Part shown: one piece after another, positions 1 to 5,748 of the stretch
Layout: each line of letters starts with the position of its first letter
Numbering within the stretch: position 1 is the stretch's first letter
Source: an uncultured Saprospiraceae bacterium
Lineage (GTDB): Bacteria; Bacteroidota; Bacteroidia; Chitinophagales; Saprospiraceae
Assembly (NCBI GenBank): GCA_938033975.1
Contig: CALHKJ010000161.1
Coordinates: 1-6,615 of the forward strand
Direction: 5' to 3'
DNA: 6,615 nucleotides
Translations under genes and position numbers: made by a program
The notes under the pieces: model-generated
Seen by the model: the letters and a program-made list of their open reading frames with translations, nothing else
Database searches by the model: none
Told to the model about the DNA's origin: nothing

Positions 1-1229
1 TAGAAAAAAATAAAAGTTACACATACACTCCAGAGGTTGGCCCTACATTTTGGCCAAGCGAAGATCAAATAGACTTTTACAATAAATCGGCGGCAAGATT
101 AAATCTAAATGCAGCTCATACACTTTTAAGTTATGCTACCGCAAAAGAAATTAATGTTATACAGACCTTGTCAGCAACGGAAGGAGTTTTGATGTTTGAG
201 TTGGAAAAAACTGGACTACAAGATGGTCTTATTGACTTTTCTGTAGTTTCTAAGACTGAAGGTTTTAGCCTTTCGGCAAATGAATTCACTGCACTTGATA
301 TGGCAATCGGAGAAACAACTACTTTTGAAATTCCGTATCAAATAGATGAAACATTTACTGCAGGCAATGTTGAAATTGTAACTCAGGTTGATAATGGCAA
401 TTATGTTCACAAAACAAGTATTATCAAATATTTTGATGAAAATGCCCCAGTTCCGACTGAGATATTTGCTGACCCAATTACAAGTTTAGAAAACTACACG
501 ATTACAGGTGACTGGGGAATTACCACTGAAGATTTTGTTTCTGCACCAAGCTCTGTTACTGATTCGCCAGATGGTGTTTATCAAAACAATCTTGATAGTG
601 AAATTATAGTTGCTAATAGTTTTGACCTTACTGAAGCTGAAGCAGCCAATCTAAAATTCCACACTAGATTCATCATTGAAAATGATTATGATTATGTACA
701 ACTGCAGGTTTCTGTAGATGGCGTAAATTATGTGCCAATGTGCGGACAGTACACCAATCCAGGGGTAGAAGCTCAGGTACCAAATTCTGAACCAGTATAT
801 GATAATGCTCAGAATGATTGGGTACTAGAAACAATTTGTTTAGATGAATTTGTAGGCAATGATGCAGTAACCATAAAATTCATTTTCCACTCAGATAATT
901 TTGTTGGAAGAGATGGATTTTATTTTGACAACCTTATTTTGGAGACCTTCAGTGCAGATGTTGTAAGTGTAAAAGAAGTGCCATTAGAAGTGATTACAAT
1001 TGCACCCAACCCTTCTCAAGATTATATCCAATTAACTATGGATCCCGCTTACTTCAAAGAAAACATGAGCTTCCAATTATTTGATATGTTAGGAAGAGAA
1101 GTTTTAAGTGGAGCAGTAGATCATCCATACAAGCGTTTGGAAATTTCTACTCTCGATGCAGGAACTTATGTCTTTAGAATCAATTTGGAAGATAAGTTGT
1201 TTTCTAGTGGGAAAGTGATTAAGCAGTAA
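1..1229 (+). CDS. Secreted M14-type zinc carboxypeptidase with T9SS type A sorting domain (5' end missing)
   Basis: The frame is open from the left edge (first full codon at base 3) to TAA at 1227-1229, giving 408 visible residues; the start lies outside the window. Residues 6-19 read YTYTPEVGPTFWPS, which resembles the end of the M14 metallocarboxypeptidase domain in Bacteroidota. The Glu at bases 33-35 would be the catalytic general base. The zinc ligands would lie upstream and cannot be seen. Residues about 50-145 are a beta-rich linker domain. Residues about 150-317 look like a jelly-roll or MAM-like domain (QLQVSVDGVNY, GFYFDNLIL). Residues about 332-408 are a T9SS type A sorting domain (APNPSQDYIQL, FDMLGREV, LDAGTYVFRI, final GKVIKQ). 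The protein should therefore cross the outer membrane by T9SS and be released or surface-attached. The T9SS call is firm. The M14 call rests on a short tail and could be another secreted peptidase. A TTG/ATG start near 168-192 is unlikely because the frame runs on upstream. Confidence 0.8.
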   Translation, partial: EKNKSYTYTPEVGPTFWPSEDQIDFYNKSAARLNLNAAHTLLSYATAKEINVIQTLSATEGVLMFELEKTGLQDGLIDFSVVSKTEGFSLSANEFTALDMAIGETTTFEIPYQIDETFTAGNVEIVTQVDNGNYVHKTSIIKYFDENAPVPTEIFADPITSLENYTITGDWGITTEDFVSAPSSVTDSPDGVYQNNLDSEIIVANSFDLTEAEAANLKFHTRFIIENDYDYVQLQVSVDGVNYVPMCGQYTNPGVEAQVPNSEPVYDNAQNDWVLETICLDEFVGNDAVTIKFIFHSDNFVGRDGFYFDNLILETFSADVVSVKEVPLEVITIAPNPSQDYIQLTMDPAYFKENMSFQLFDMLGREVLSGAVDHPYKRLEISTLDAGTYVFRINLEDKLFSSGKVIKQ

Positions 1230-1248
1230 AATCGCTTTGCGATTTTAC
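1226..1248 (+). terminator. Perfect hairpin overlapping the peptidase stop codon
   Basis: The arms GTAAAATCGC (1226-1235) and GCGATTTTAC (1239-1248) are exactly complementary, with a TTT loop. The left arm contains the TAA stop codon. Position and symmetry suggest 3'-end formation or mRNA 3' protection. There is no separate T-tract after the right arm, so a canonical intrinsic terminator is not proven. The loop-side motif CGCTTTGC recurs in the adjacent tandem array (around 1304-1311 and 1393-1400), so this hairpin may be part of that repeat family. Confidence 0.45.
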
Positions 1249-1425
1249 GACTCGCTGCGCTTTGCTTGCTGGGGACTCGCTCCTTCGTCGCTGGGGACTC
1301 GCTGCGCTTTGCTTGCTGGGGACTCGCTCCTTCGTCGCTGGGGACTCGCTACGCTTGCTTCCAGGAGACACGCTCCTTCGTCGCTGGAGACACGCTTTGC
1401 TTCGCTAGCTGGGGACACGCTCCTC
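1249..1425. repeat. GC-rich tandem array of alternating 22- and 25-bp units
   Basis: Two related units alternate. Type A is about 24-25 bp (GGACTCGCTGCGCTTTGC followed by TTGCTGG) and type B is 22 bp (GGACTCGCTCCTTCGTCGCT followed by GG). The order is A 1249-1272, B 1273-1294, A 1295-1319, B 1320-1341, A-variant 1342-1365, B-variant 1366-1387, A-variant 1388-1412, and a truncated B from 1413. The first two A+B pairs are essentially identical 46-47-bp blocks. Later copies drift, with GGACTCGCT becoming AGACACGCT or GGACACGCT. The pattern suggests duplication of a composite unit followed by decay toward the right. Function is unknown. Confidence 0.9.
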
Positions 1426-1430
1426 CCTGA

Positions 1431-1497
1431 ATTTACTACTCCGCCGGTGGGCGGACTGAAATTATTCCCTCCGCCCACCGGCGGAGCGGAAGTAAAT
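1431..1497. repeat. Large stem-loop, 17-bp perfect GC-rich stem
   Basis: CTCCGCCGGTGGGCGGA (1439-1455) pairs perfectly with TCCGCCCACCGGCGGAG (1470-1486) across a 14-nt loop. A further outer arm, ATTTACT (1431-1437) with AGTAAAT (1491-1497), extends the structure past a small asymmetric bulge. No T-run follows the core stem, so this looks more like a palindromic repeat element of the REP/BIME kind than a simple terminator. Confidence 0.85.
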
Positions 1498-1589
1498 TTC
1501 CGATTAAAATTTTCTGTAAAAAAGAATGGCGCGTTTTCGCTGAATACAAACTGCAGTTAATAGAATAACAATTGTGTTTATGAAAGGAG

Positions 1590-1616
1590 CTTCCGTCCGC
1601 CAGCTGGCGGAGGAAG
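1590..1616. repeat. Short CCGCC-type perfect palindrome with extended arms
   Basis: The 16-bp perfect palindrome TCCGCCAGCTGGCGGA lies at 1596-1611. It is flanked by CTTCC (1590-1594) and GGAAG (1612-1616), so the symmetry continues after one unpaired G at 1595. It shares the TCCGCC...GGCGGA ends of the larger stem-loop at 1439-1486, which suggests that the two belong to one palindrome family. Confidence 0.85.
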
Positions 1617-1660
1617 ATTATAAATACAATTTCGACTTTAGGAGAAATAGTATATTAGAA

Positions 1661-1720
1661 TCAGGGAGGAATTACCAACTTCAGGGAGGTATTACTAAAT
1701 TCAGGGAGGCATAAACATTT
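1661..1720 (+). repeat. Three 20-bp direct repeats with invariant TCAGGGAGG core
   Basis: TCAGGGAGG starts at exactly 1661, 1681 and 1701, a strict 20-bp period of about two helical turns. The spacers are AT-rich and related (AATTACCAACT, TATTACTAAAT, CATAAACATTT). The array ends 38 bp before the SOUL-family start codon, where an activator site could sit. It may instead be a degraded minisatellite, because a fourth copy lies inverted at 1422-1438. Confidence 0.85.
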
Positions 1721-1758
1721 TCCCACCCTCTCTGTTATCTCTTTACAATTCAATAAAA

Positions 1759-2358
1759 ATGAAAGTTACACTCATTGCAGTTTCATCTATTCTATTATTA
1801 TTTATCGGATACAAAATGGTAAAATCAAAGGCTGACCCGGGAATCGAGAGCTATCCTTATAAGGTTATTAGTAAGGATGATAAAATCGAAATTAGACAAT
1901 ATGAACCCGCATTGTTTACTTCTGTGAAAATAGGAAGTAGTAATTATGACAGTGCATCAAGTAGTGGATTCAGAGTCTTGGCAGGATATATATTTGGTGG
2001 GAATGCTGAAAATGAAAAAATTGCTATGACCAGTCCGGTCAGTATGTCACTAGAAGATTCCATGGAGATGATGTTCATGGTGCCGGCTGAATATAAAAAA
2101 GAAGATCTGCCAGATCCCAACGATAAAAATATCAAATTTGTAGAGCAGCCTGCTAAGGTGATGGCGGCTATCAGTTTTGGAGGATGGTCAAACGACGAAA
2201 AAATTGAGAAATACAAAAAGGAATTGACCGATCACCTCAAGCAAAAAAATATTGAATTCACTGATCGCTTTTATTTCTATGGATACAATGCTCCCTATGA
2301 TGTTGTCAACAGAAGAAATGAAGTTTTGGTAGAGTTACCTGATGATGCTAAGATTTGA
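1759..2358 (+). CDS. SOUL/HBP-family heme-binding-like protein, membrane-anchored
   Basis: This 199-residue protein has one N-terminal hydrophobic segment (residues about 3-20), with no lipobox Cys and no obvious cleavage site. It is probably a signal anchor holding a soluble domain in the periplasm. Residues about 30-199 match the SOUL/HBP family: YKVISKDDKIEIRQYEPALF near the start, EKIAMTSPVSM in the middle, the MMFMVPAEY and ISFGGWSND strands, and GYNAPYDVVNRRNEVLVEL at the C-terminus. Animal and plant relatives bind heme or porphyrins; bacterial members are poorly characterised, so heme binding here is inferred from the family. ATG at 1759 is the first in-frame start and lacks a Shine-Dalgarno sequence. 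The gene stands alone, with a repeat-rich region upstream and a convergent operon downstream. The family call is strong. Confidence 0.93.
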   Translation: MKVTLIAVSSILLLFIGYKMVKSKADPGIESYPYKVISKDDKIEIRQYEPALFTSVKIGSSNYDSASSSGFRVLAGYIFGGNAENEKIAMTSPVSMSLEDSMEMMFMVPAEYKKEDLPDPNDKNIKFVEQPAKVMAAISFGGWSNDEKIEKYKKELTDHLKQKNIEFTDRFYFYGYNAPYDVVNRRNEVLVELPDDAKI

Positions 2359-2367
2359 TTTTTGTTG

Positions 2368-2412
2368 CTAAGAATTTCAAGCTTGTATACTTTGAGTGTA
2401 TGAAATTCTAAG
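2368..2412. terminator. Hairpin between convergent genes, possible bidirectional terminator
   Basis: CTAAGAATTTCA (2368-2379) and TGAAATTCTAAG (2401-2412) pair at 11 of 12 positions around a 21-nt loop. The hairpin occupies most of the 59-bp gap between the SOUL stop (2358) and the response-regulator stop (2418), where termination from both sides is expected. There is no strong T-tract on either strand and the loop is long, so efficiency is uncertain. Confidence 0.5.
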
Positions 2413-2417
2413 TCTGA

Positions 2418-3170
2418 TCAACTATTCAACCATTCTTTAAATTCCTTAGTTTTTGATCTACTAACAATGAATTCATGATTCCTAGAATTACTAAGTTCTA
2501 ACTTTACACGATGATTAAAGTAGGGTTCTACTTTTATAATGGCATTGCGGGAAACAAGTTGACCTCTATTGATTCTAAAAAATTCGGCAGGATCTAATGA
2601 CTCGGATAATTGATCCATAGTCTCATCTATTACATGTCGTTTATCAGTAGCAACACCAAAAGTAATTCCGTCATCTGAGTAAGCGTACAATAACTGATCT
2701 ACTTTAAGTTGGACTTGACCACTGCCCTGCTTAACTAGGATAGATACTCTATACTTTTTCTTCTCCATAGAAGCAAGCAGTTGACTCAGCAGAGCGGGAT
2801 CAAGAGAAGACTTCGGCTTTGTTTTGTTGAATTTCTCTAAAGCTGTTCGTAAGCTTTCTTCTTGTATTGGCTTAAGAAGATAATCAATACTATTCACCTT
2901 AAAAGCTTGAATTGCATATTGATCAAAAGCAGTTGTAAAAATGATAGGCGACTCTACTTCTACTTGCTGGAAAATCTCAAAGCTCAATCCATCTGCCAAT
3001 TGGATATCTAAAAATATTAGCTCAGGTGAAGCATTGCTTTTAAACCACTGAACTGCATCTTCAACAGAATCTAAAATGGCAAGCAGTTCATATTCAAAAT
3101 GACATTTATCAAGTATAGATTGTAATTGCCTGGCAGCCCGTGGTTCGTCTTCAATGATTAATACTCTCAT
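2418..3170 (-). CDS. LytTR-family two-component response regulator
   Basis: This 250-residue cytoplasmic DNA-binding regulator is of normal length for the LytR/AlgR family. The N-terminal receiver domain (about 1-115) has the acidic pocket E7/D8, phospho-acceptor D55 in LIFLDIQLADG, T80 in IIFTTAFDQYA and K100 in DYLLKP. A linker of about 115-140 leads to a LytTR domain (about 144-249) with the characteristic FFRINRGQLVSRNAI segment. All key receiver residues are present, so it should be phosphorylated, most likely by the kinase encoded just upstream. Its ATG starts one base after the kinase TAG stop (TAG-T-ATG), which implies translational coupling. It is the last gene of the four-gene cluster. 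Targets are unknown; LytTR domains typically bind pairs of short direct repeats about two helical turns apart. Confidence 0.96.
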   Translation of the reverse strand: MRVLIIEDEPRAARQLQSILDKCHFEYELLAILDSVEDAVQWFKSNASPELIFLDIQLADGLSFEIFQQVEVESPIIFTTAFDQYAIQAFKVNSIDYLLKPIQEESLRTALEKFNKTKPKSSLDPALLSQLLASMEKKKYRVSILVKQGSGQVQLKVDQLLYAYSDDGITFGVATDKRHVIDETMDQLSESLDPAEFFRINRGQLVSRNAIIKVEPYFNHRVKLELSNSRNHEFIVSRSKTKEFKEWLNS

Positions 3171-3171
3171 A

Positions 3172-4227
3172 CTACTTATTCTTTGCTTTCATTAAAGGCA
3201 ACTCAACAATGAAAATCTCTTTATTACTGGTAATGCTTATTGGCTTTTTTGTCACTAAAGCATAACGCTTTTCAATATTTGCCAAACCAATTTTTGTGGA
3301 AGGTAACTGCGTGGACTTTAATTGGATTTTGTTTTCAACAAGCAGCGTAGAATCTTGAGTAGAAACTTTTACAGTAAGTGGTTTTGAATTAGAAATAACA
3401 TTATGCTTAATTGCATTTTCCAGCAACAATTGCAAACTCATAGGCATGATCAAGGCATTCAATTGATCTTCATGAATATCCCATTCAATCTTTAGGTTAT
3501 CACCAAAGCGTTCTGATTGAATATGAATATATGATTTTGCAAACTTGATTTCGTCTTTCAGGGAAATCACATTGACGTTCCCTGATTCTAAAATATATCG
3601 ATAGACATCTGAAAGTTTATCAACAAATTTGATTGCATTATTCTTTGGATCATTTTCAATAATATCTCGGAGCGTATTGAAGCTATTGAATAAAAAATGC
3701 GGTCTTGCTTGATTCCTCAATGCATCTAACTGTGCTTCAATGACAAGCTGTTTTGCTTGCTCTTCTTCTCTAATAAATTTCTGCAATCTACTATAGAAAT
3801 AAATAGCTTCGTAAATTGCCAATACCATAACACTAATTAATAAAATTGGTACTAGTAATTTACCGCTATTTGGATGATTATAAGCTTCACCAAAAATTTG
3901 CGAAAGCGTAAACGCACCAACTCTATCTATAAAAATGATTGTTAGAATGACGAAAATAAAAAGGATTGTAATCCGCTTGATATTATCTTGAAAATCTGGA
4001 AATCGCCTACGCAAATAAATCATCATTTGTCGCATAATCATCCAATTGCACATACAGAAAAACCAAGACAAACTCCAATTGACCAAAGCATGCCTAAATG
4101 AATATTGGAAAAAGGAACCATTGTTAAACAAATAATCTGTAATCAAACTTAAGACAACAGAACCAATAGCAATGAACCAAAAGTCATTAAATCCTATAAT
4201 CTCTATTCTTTTTGCTCTTGAAGACAT
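3172..4227 (-). CDS. LytS-like membrane sensor histidine kinase (His_kinase family)
   Basis: Called as 351 residues from ATG at 4225-4227. The frame opens further, to 4356, but those 43 extra codons would overlap the preceding gene by about 120 bp and look non-native. Four membrane helices lie at about 14-32, 44-66, 84-102 and 123-145, with no large extracytoplasmic sensor domain. A helical linker leads to the His_kinase motif LRNQARPHFLFNSFNTL with phospho-acceptor H177. The ATPase domain follows, with N-box LLLENAIKHN (N271) and the nucleotide-binding loop STKIGLANIEKRYAL. That loop has Lys where the family usually has the first Gly of GIGL, a mild departure. The kinase should sense a signal in or near the membrane and phosphorylate the adjacent LytTR regulator. 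The gene starts 8 nt after the seven-helix protein's stop codon, which suggests that its signal involves the membrane proteins encoded in the same operon. Confidence 0.93.
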   Translation of the reverse strand: MSSRAKRIEIIGFNDFWFIAIGSVVLSLITDYLFNNGSFFQYSFRHALVNWSLSWFFCMCNWMIMRQMMIYLRRRFPDFQDNIKRITILFIFVILTIIFIDRVGAFTLSQIFGEAYNHPNSGKLLVPILLISVMVLAIYEAIYFYSRLQKFIREEEQAKQLVIEAQLDALRNQARPHFLFNSFNTLRDIIENDPKNNAIKFVDKLSDVYRYILESGNVNVISLKDEIKFAKSYIHIQSERFGDNLKIEWDIHEDQLNALIMPMSLQLLLENAIKHNVISNSKPLTVKVSTQDSTLLVENKIQLKSTQLPSTKIGLANIEKRYALVTKKPISITSNKEIFIVELPLMKAKNK

Positions 4228-4235
4228 TGTACAAT

Positions 4236-5036
4236 TTACATTTTTATAAATGGAATCCCCTGCTTTGCTTGATAAAATGTAAAGCTTATCCAGGCTATGT
4301 AAAGTGCTGCAAATATTGATACAGCGATGATGTGATTTGTATGTGTTGACTTCCATTTTTTAGAAACAAAAAATGCAAAGAGTGGAATAATCTGTAAGCC
4401 ATGCAATCCGAAAAAATGCGCTACACGCAAGTCACCTGCTATTGTACTCCAATTGAGGAAAGGCAAACCTTCAGCTCCATCTGCAATACCCACATTATGA
4501 GATAATTGACTAATCATCTGACCTCCTACTGCACTACCATATAATATTATCATCCAACCCAGCAAAATAGACCATTGTATTACCCTGCTAGTATCTAATT
4601 TTTTTCTAATAGTATCAAATAAGAATACTACCATAATCAAAACATTTATACTCACCATGATACCCATCGATGCATACATTAAAGCATCAAAAGCACTATC
4701 CAGATTATAATGAGATTTCACTCCTCTAAATCCTTGATAAAGAATAATAAACAACTCTAGAATCATAGTAAGAGCAACCGTATTGAGTATAATTTTTTTC
4801 TTTCTATTACTATATGGATATAGTGTTGCTAAGAATCCAATTGTAGCCACATATATTGCTCCTGAGATTACAAACTTTAATGGCTTAACCCATACATTGA
4901 CTCCCATTAATAATCTATCATCTGACATCATACCATAGACACATGGTAGGATGCAAAGCAAATGGAAAATTACTATTGAATAAAGAAATGGGCTTTCATT
5001 TTTTAGAGTGGAATTTATCTTTAGTAAATATTTCAT
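4236..5036 (-). CDS. Uncharacterised seven-helix membrane protein
   Basis: Called as 266 residues from ATG at 5034-5036, 4 nt after the upstream stop. A longer frame to 5084 would overlap that gene. Seven hydrophobic helices are predicted at about 17-37, 51-73, 82-101, 117-141, 153-178, 204-225 and 233-255. Polar, conserved-looking motifs sit at the membrane boundaries: NVWVKPLKF (47-55), RGVKSHYN (104-111), SHNVGIADGAEGLP (179-192) with NWS (195-197), and GDLRVAHFFGLHGLQIIPL (201-219). Clustered His residues (109, 180, 207, 212) and acidic residues could form an active site or a metal/heme site, but this is inference. I recognise the motif pattern from uncharacterised membrane proteins in other bacteria but know no assigned function. 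Its position between an ABA4-like protein and a histidine kinase suggests a shared membrane process. Confidence 0.85.
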   Translation of the reverse strand: MKYLLKINSTLKNESPFLYSIVIFHLLCILPCVYGMMSDDRLLMGVNVWVKPLKFVISGAIYVATIGFLATLYPYSNRKKKIILNTVALTMILELFIILYQGFRGVKSHYNLDSAFDALMYASMGIMVSINVLIMVVFLFDTIRKKLDTSRVIQWSILLGWMIILYGSAVGGQMISQLSHNVGIADGAEGLPFLNWSTIAGDLRVAHFFGLHGLQIIPLFAFFVSKKWKSTHTNHIIAVSIFAALYIAWISFTFYQAKQGIPFIKM

Positions 5037-5040
5037 GAGA

Positions 5041-5454
5041 CTATTTTTTGAGGGTTTTGATGATGGTAAATAATAAAAAACCAATTGGACCTAACATAAA
5101 TGAAGCCAGTAAGCAGGGAACAATCAATAAGTGATGAATACCCAATTTTTTATTTTCAGAAATAATCCACATTCCTACCAAGAGATCAAAGGCCAGGTAA
5201 TGCACCCATCCAGCCAGTACAGCATTTTCTGAAGTGAATAATTTCATGACTGACTCCAAACTGCTGAAGTCCATCCCTCCACCCTGACTTAGTGAAATAA
5301 CAATATATATAAGATATAAAATGGATAAGACAATTGGAATCAACTTGGTATCAATTAAAAATTGAGTACCCTTCCACTTTGGAAGAAAAATCATCAATGC
5401 CCACATAGGCATCGCAATGAGATTGGCTATCGAAAAAACTTCTGATGGAGTCAT
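5041..5454 (-). CDS. ABA4-like (DUF4281) family membrane protein
   Basis: This 137-residue protein is made of four membrane helices (about 7-25, 37-55, 80-97, 106-131). The family signature is AGWVHYLAFDLLVGMWI (81-97), followed by a His-rich turn (GIHH, 105-108) and MLGPIGFLLF (120-129). The plant relative ABA4 is needed for neoxanthin formation from violaxanthin; the role of bacterial members is not established. A link to carotenoids or another isoprenoid lipid is possible because many Cytophagales are pigmented, but no carotenoid gene is visible here. It is the first gene of the minus-strand cluster, so its upstream region (5455-5748) should hold the operon promoter. The start ATG (5452-5454) has an AT-rich leader without a Shine-Dalgarno sequence, as is usual in the phylum. 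Confidence 0.85.
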   Translation of the reverse strand: MTPSEVFSIANLIAMPMWALMIFLPKWKGTQFLIDTKLIPIVLSILYLIYIVISLSQGGGMDFSSLESVMKLFTSENAVLAGWVHYLAFDLLVGMWIISENKKLGIHHLLIVPCLLASFMLGPIGFLLFTIIKTLKK

Positions 5455-5748
5455 AATATAAAGTTTATTTAATTCAACAATGTAGTTGATACTTCAAATA
5501 TGACCTGTAAATGCCTGTTTTTAAAGAACTAAAGCTTGAACCATCGTATTCGTAGGTTGAAGCGTCGCTTGCAGTATTTTGGTAGGCCTTCGTATTGAGC
5601 ACAATGGGTTAAAACACCTTGGAGGCAATAAGTCATCTATCTATTATTAGGGATGCTCTTTGCTTTATGATAGTAAGAAAAATTATGATTTAGATTTTTA
5701 TGTTTCAATCAAAATGGCGAGTTTGGAAGAAGTAAACAATCTAGGTAT
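5455..5748. other. Divergent intergenic region
   Basis: This 294-bp stretch must carry the promoter of the minus-strand operon and that of the plus-strand 236-residue gene. I find TTTG-like -33 candidates on both strands but no convincing TAnnTTTG -7 partner at the right spacing, so no promoter is called. A small palindrome AAGCG-T-CGCTT lies near 5560-5570. On the plus strand, a frame with ATG at 5714 encodes MASLEEVNNLGI and stops with TGA at 5750-5752, overlapping the next gene's ATG. That frame is open back to 5651 but has no earlier ATG. Confidence 0.6.

Larger units (their letters stand above)
1422..1709. repeat. 288-bp segment with 17-bp near-perfect inverted ends, MITE-like
   Basis: The left end CCTCCCTGAATTTACTA (1422-1438) is the reverse complement of the right end TACTAAATTCAGGGAGG (1693-1709) at 16 of 17 positions. 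Between them lie two palindromes and no coding region. This fits a small non-autonomous inverted-repeat element, or a dispersed repeat family inserted twice in opposite orientation. I see no clear target-site duplication outside the ends. The right end belongs to a three-copy direct repeat, which makes the element's true boundary uncertain. Confidence 0.4.
1230..1758. other. Gene-free, repeat-packed intergenic region
   Basis: This 529-bp stretch separates the peptidase from the SOUL-family gene. Reading frames that cross it (for example 1237-1560 on + and 1245-1478 on -) translate into repeated, Arg/Ser/Pro-rich low-complexity peptides that only mirror the DNA repeats, so no gene is called. 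It holds, in order, a GC-rich tandem array, a large hairpin, a short perfect palindrome and three 20-bp direct repeats, each listed separately. Its left third is clearly richer in G+C than the flanking genes. The last 38 bp before the SOUL start are pyrimidine-rich with no convincing TAnnTTTG promoter element. Confidence 0.85.

Noticed and set aside
1237..1560. Open frame of 107 codons on + and 77 codons on - (1245-1478) across the GC-rich array
   Set aside because: The translations simply repeat the DNA repeats (Arg/Ser/Pro/Leu-rich), have no domain-like features, and the frames run through palindromes.
1661..1720. CRISPR array
   Set aside because: The repeats are only 9 bp invariant with 11-bp related spacers and three copies, far too short for CRISPR, and no cas genes are present.
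1944..2216. 90-codon minus-strand frame inside the SOUL gene
   Set aside because: It is an antisense shadow of a clearly recognised gene, with no motifs of its own. The same applies to 216-410 inside the peptidase.
4228..4356. Longer N-terminus for the histidine kinase
   Set aside because: The 43 extra residues overlap the upstream gene, are polar and Cys/His-containing without family resemblance, and a well-placed ATG exists 8 nt after the upstream stop.
5037..5084. Longer N-terminus for the seven-helix protein
   Set aside because: It would overlap the 3' end of the ABA4-like gene by 44 bp, while the ATG at 5034-5036 gives the tight spacing typical of this cluster.
5455..5520. Possible TTTG / TAnnTTTG promoter for the minus-strand operon
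   Set aside because: A TTTG is present near 5498-5501 on the minus strand, but no TAnnTTTG box lies at the expected spacing; only loose AT-rich matches are found.
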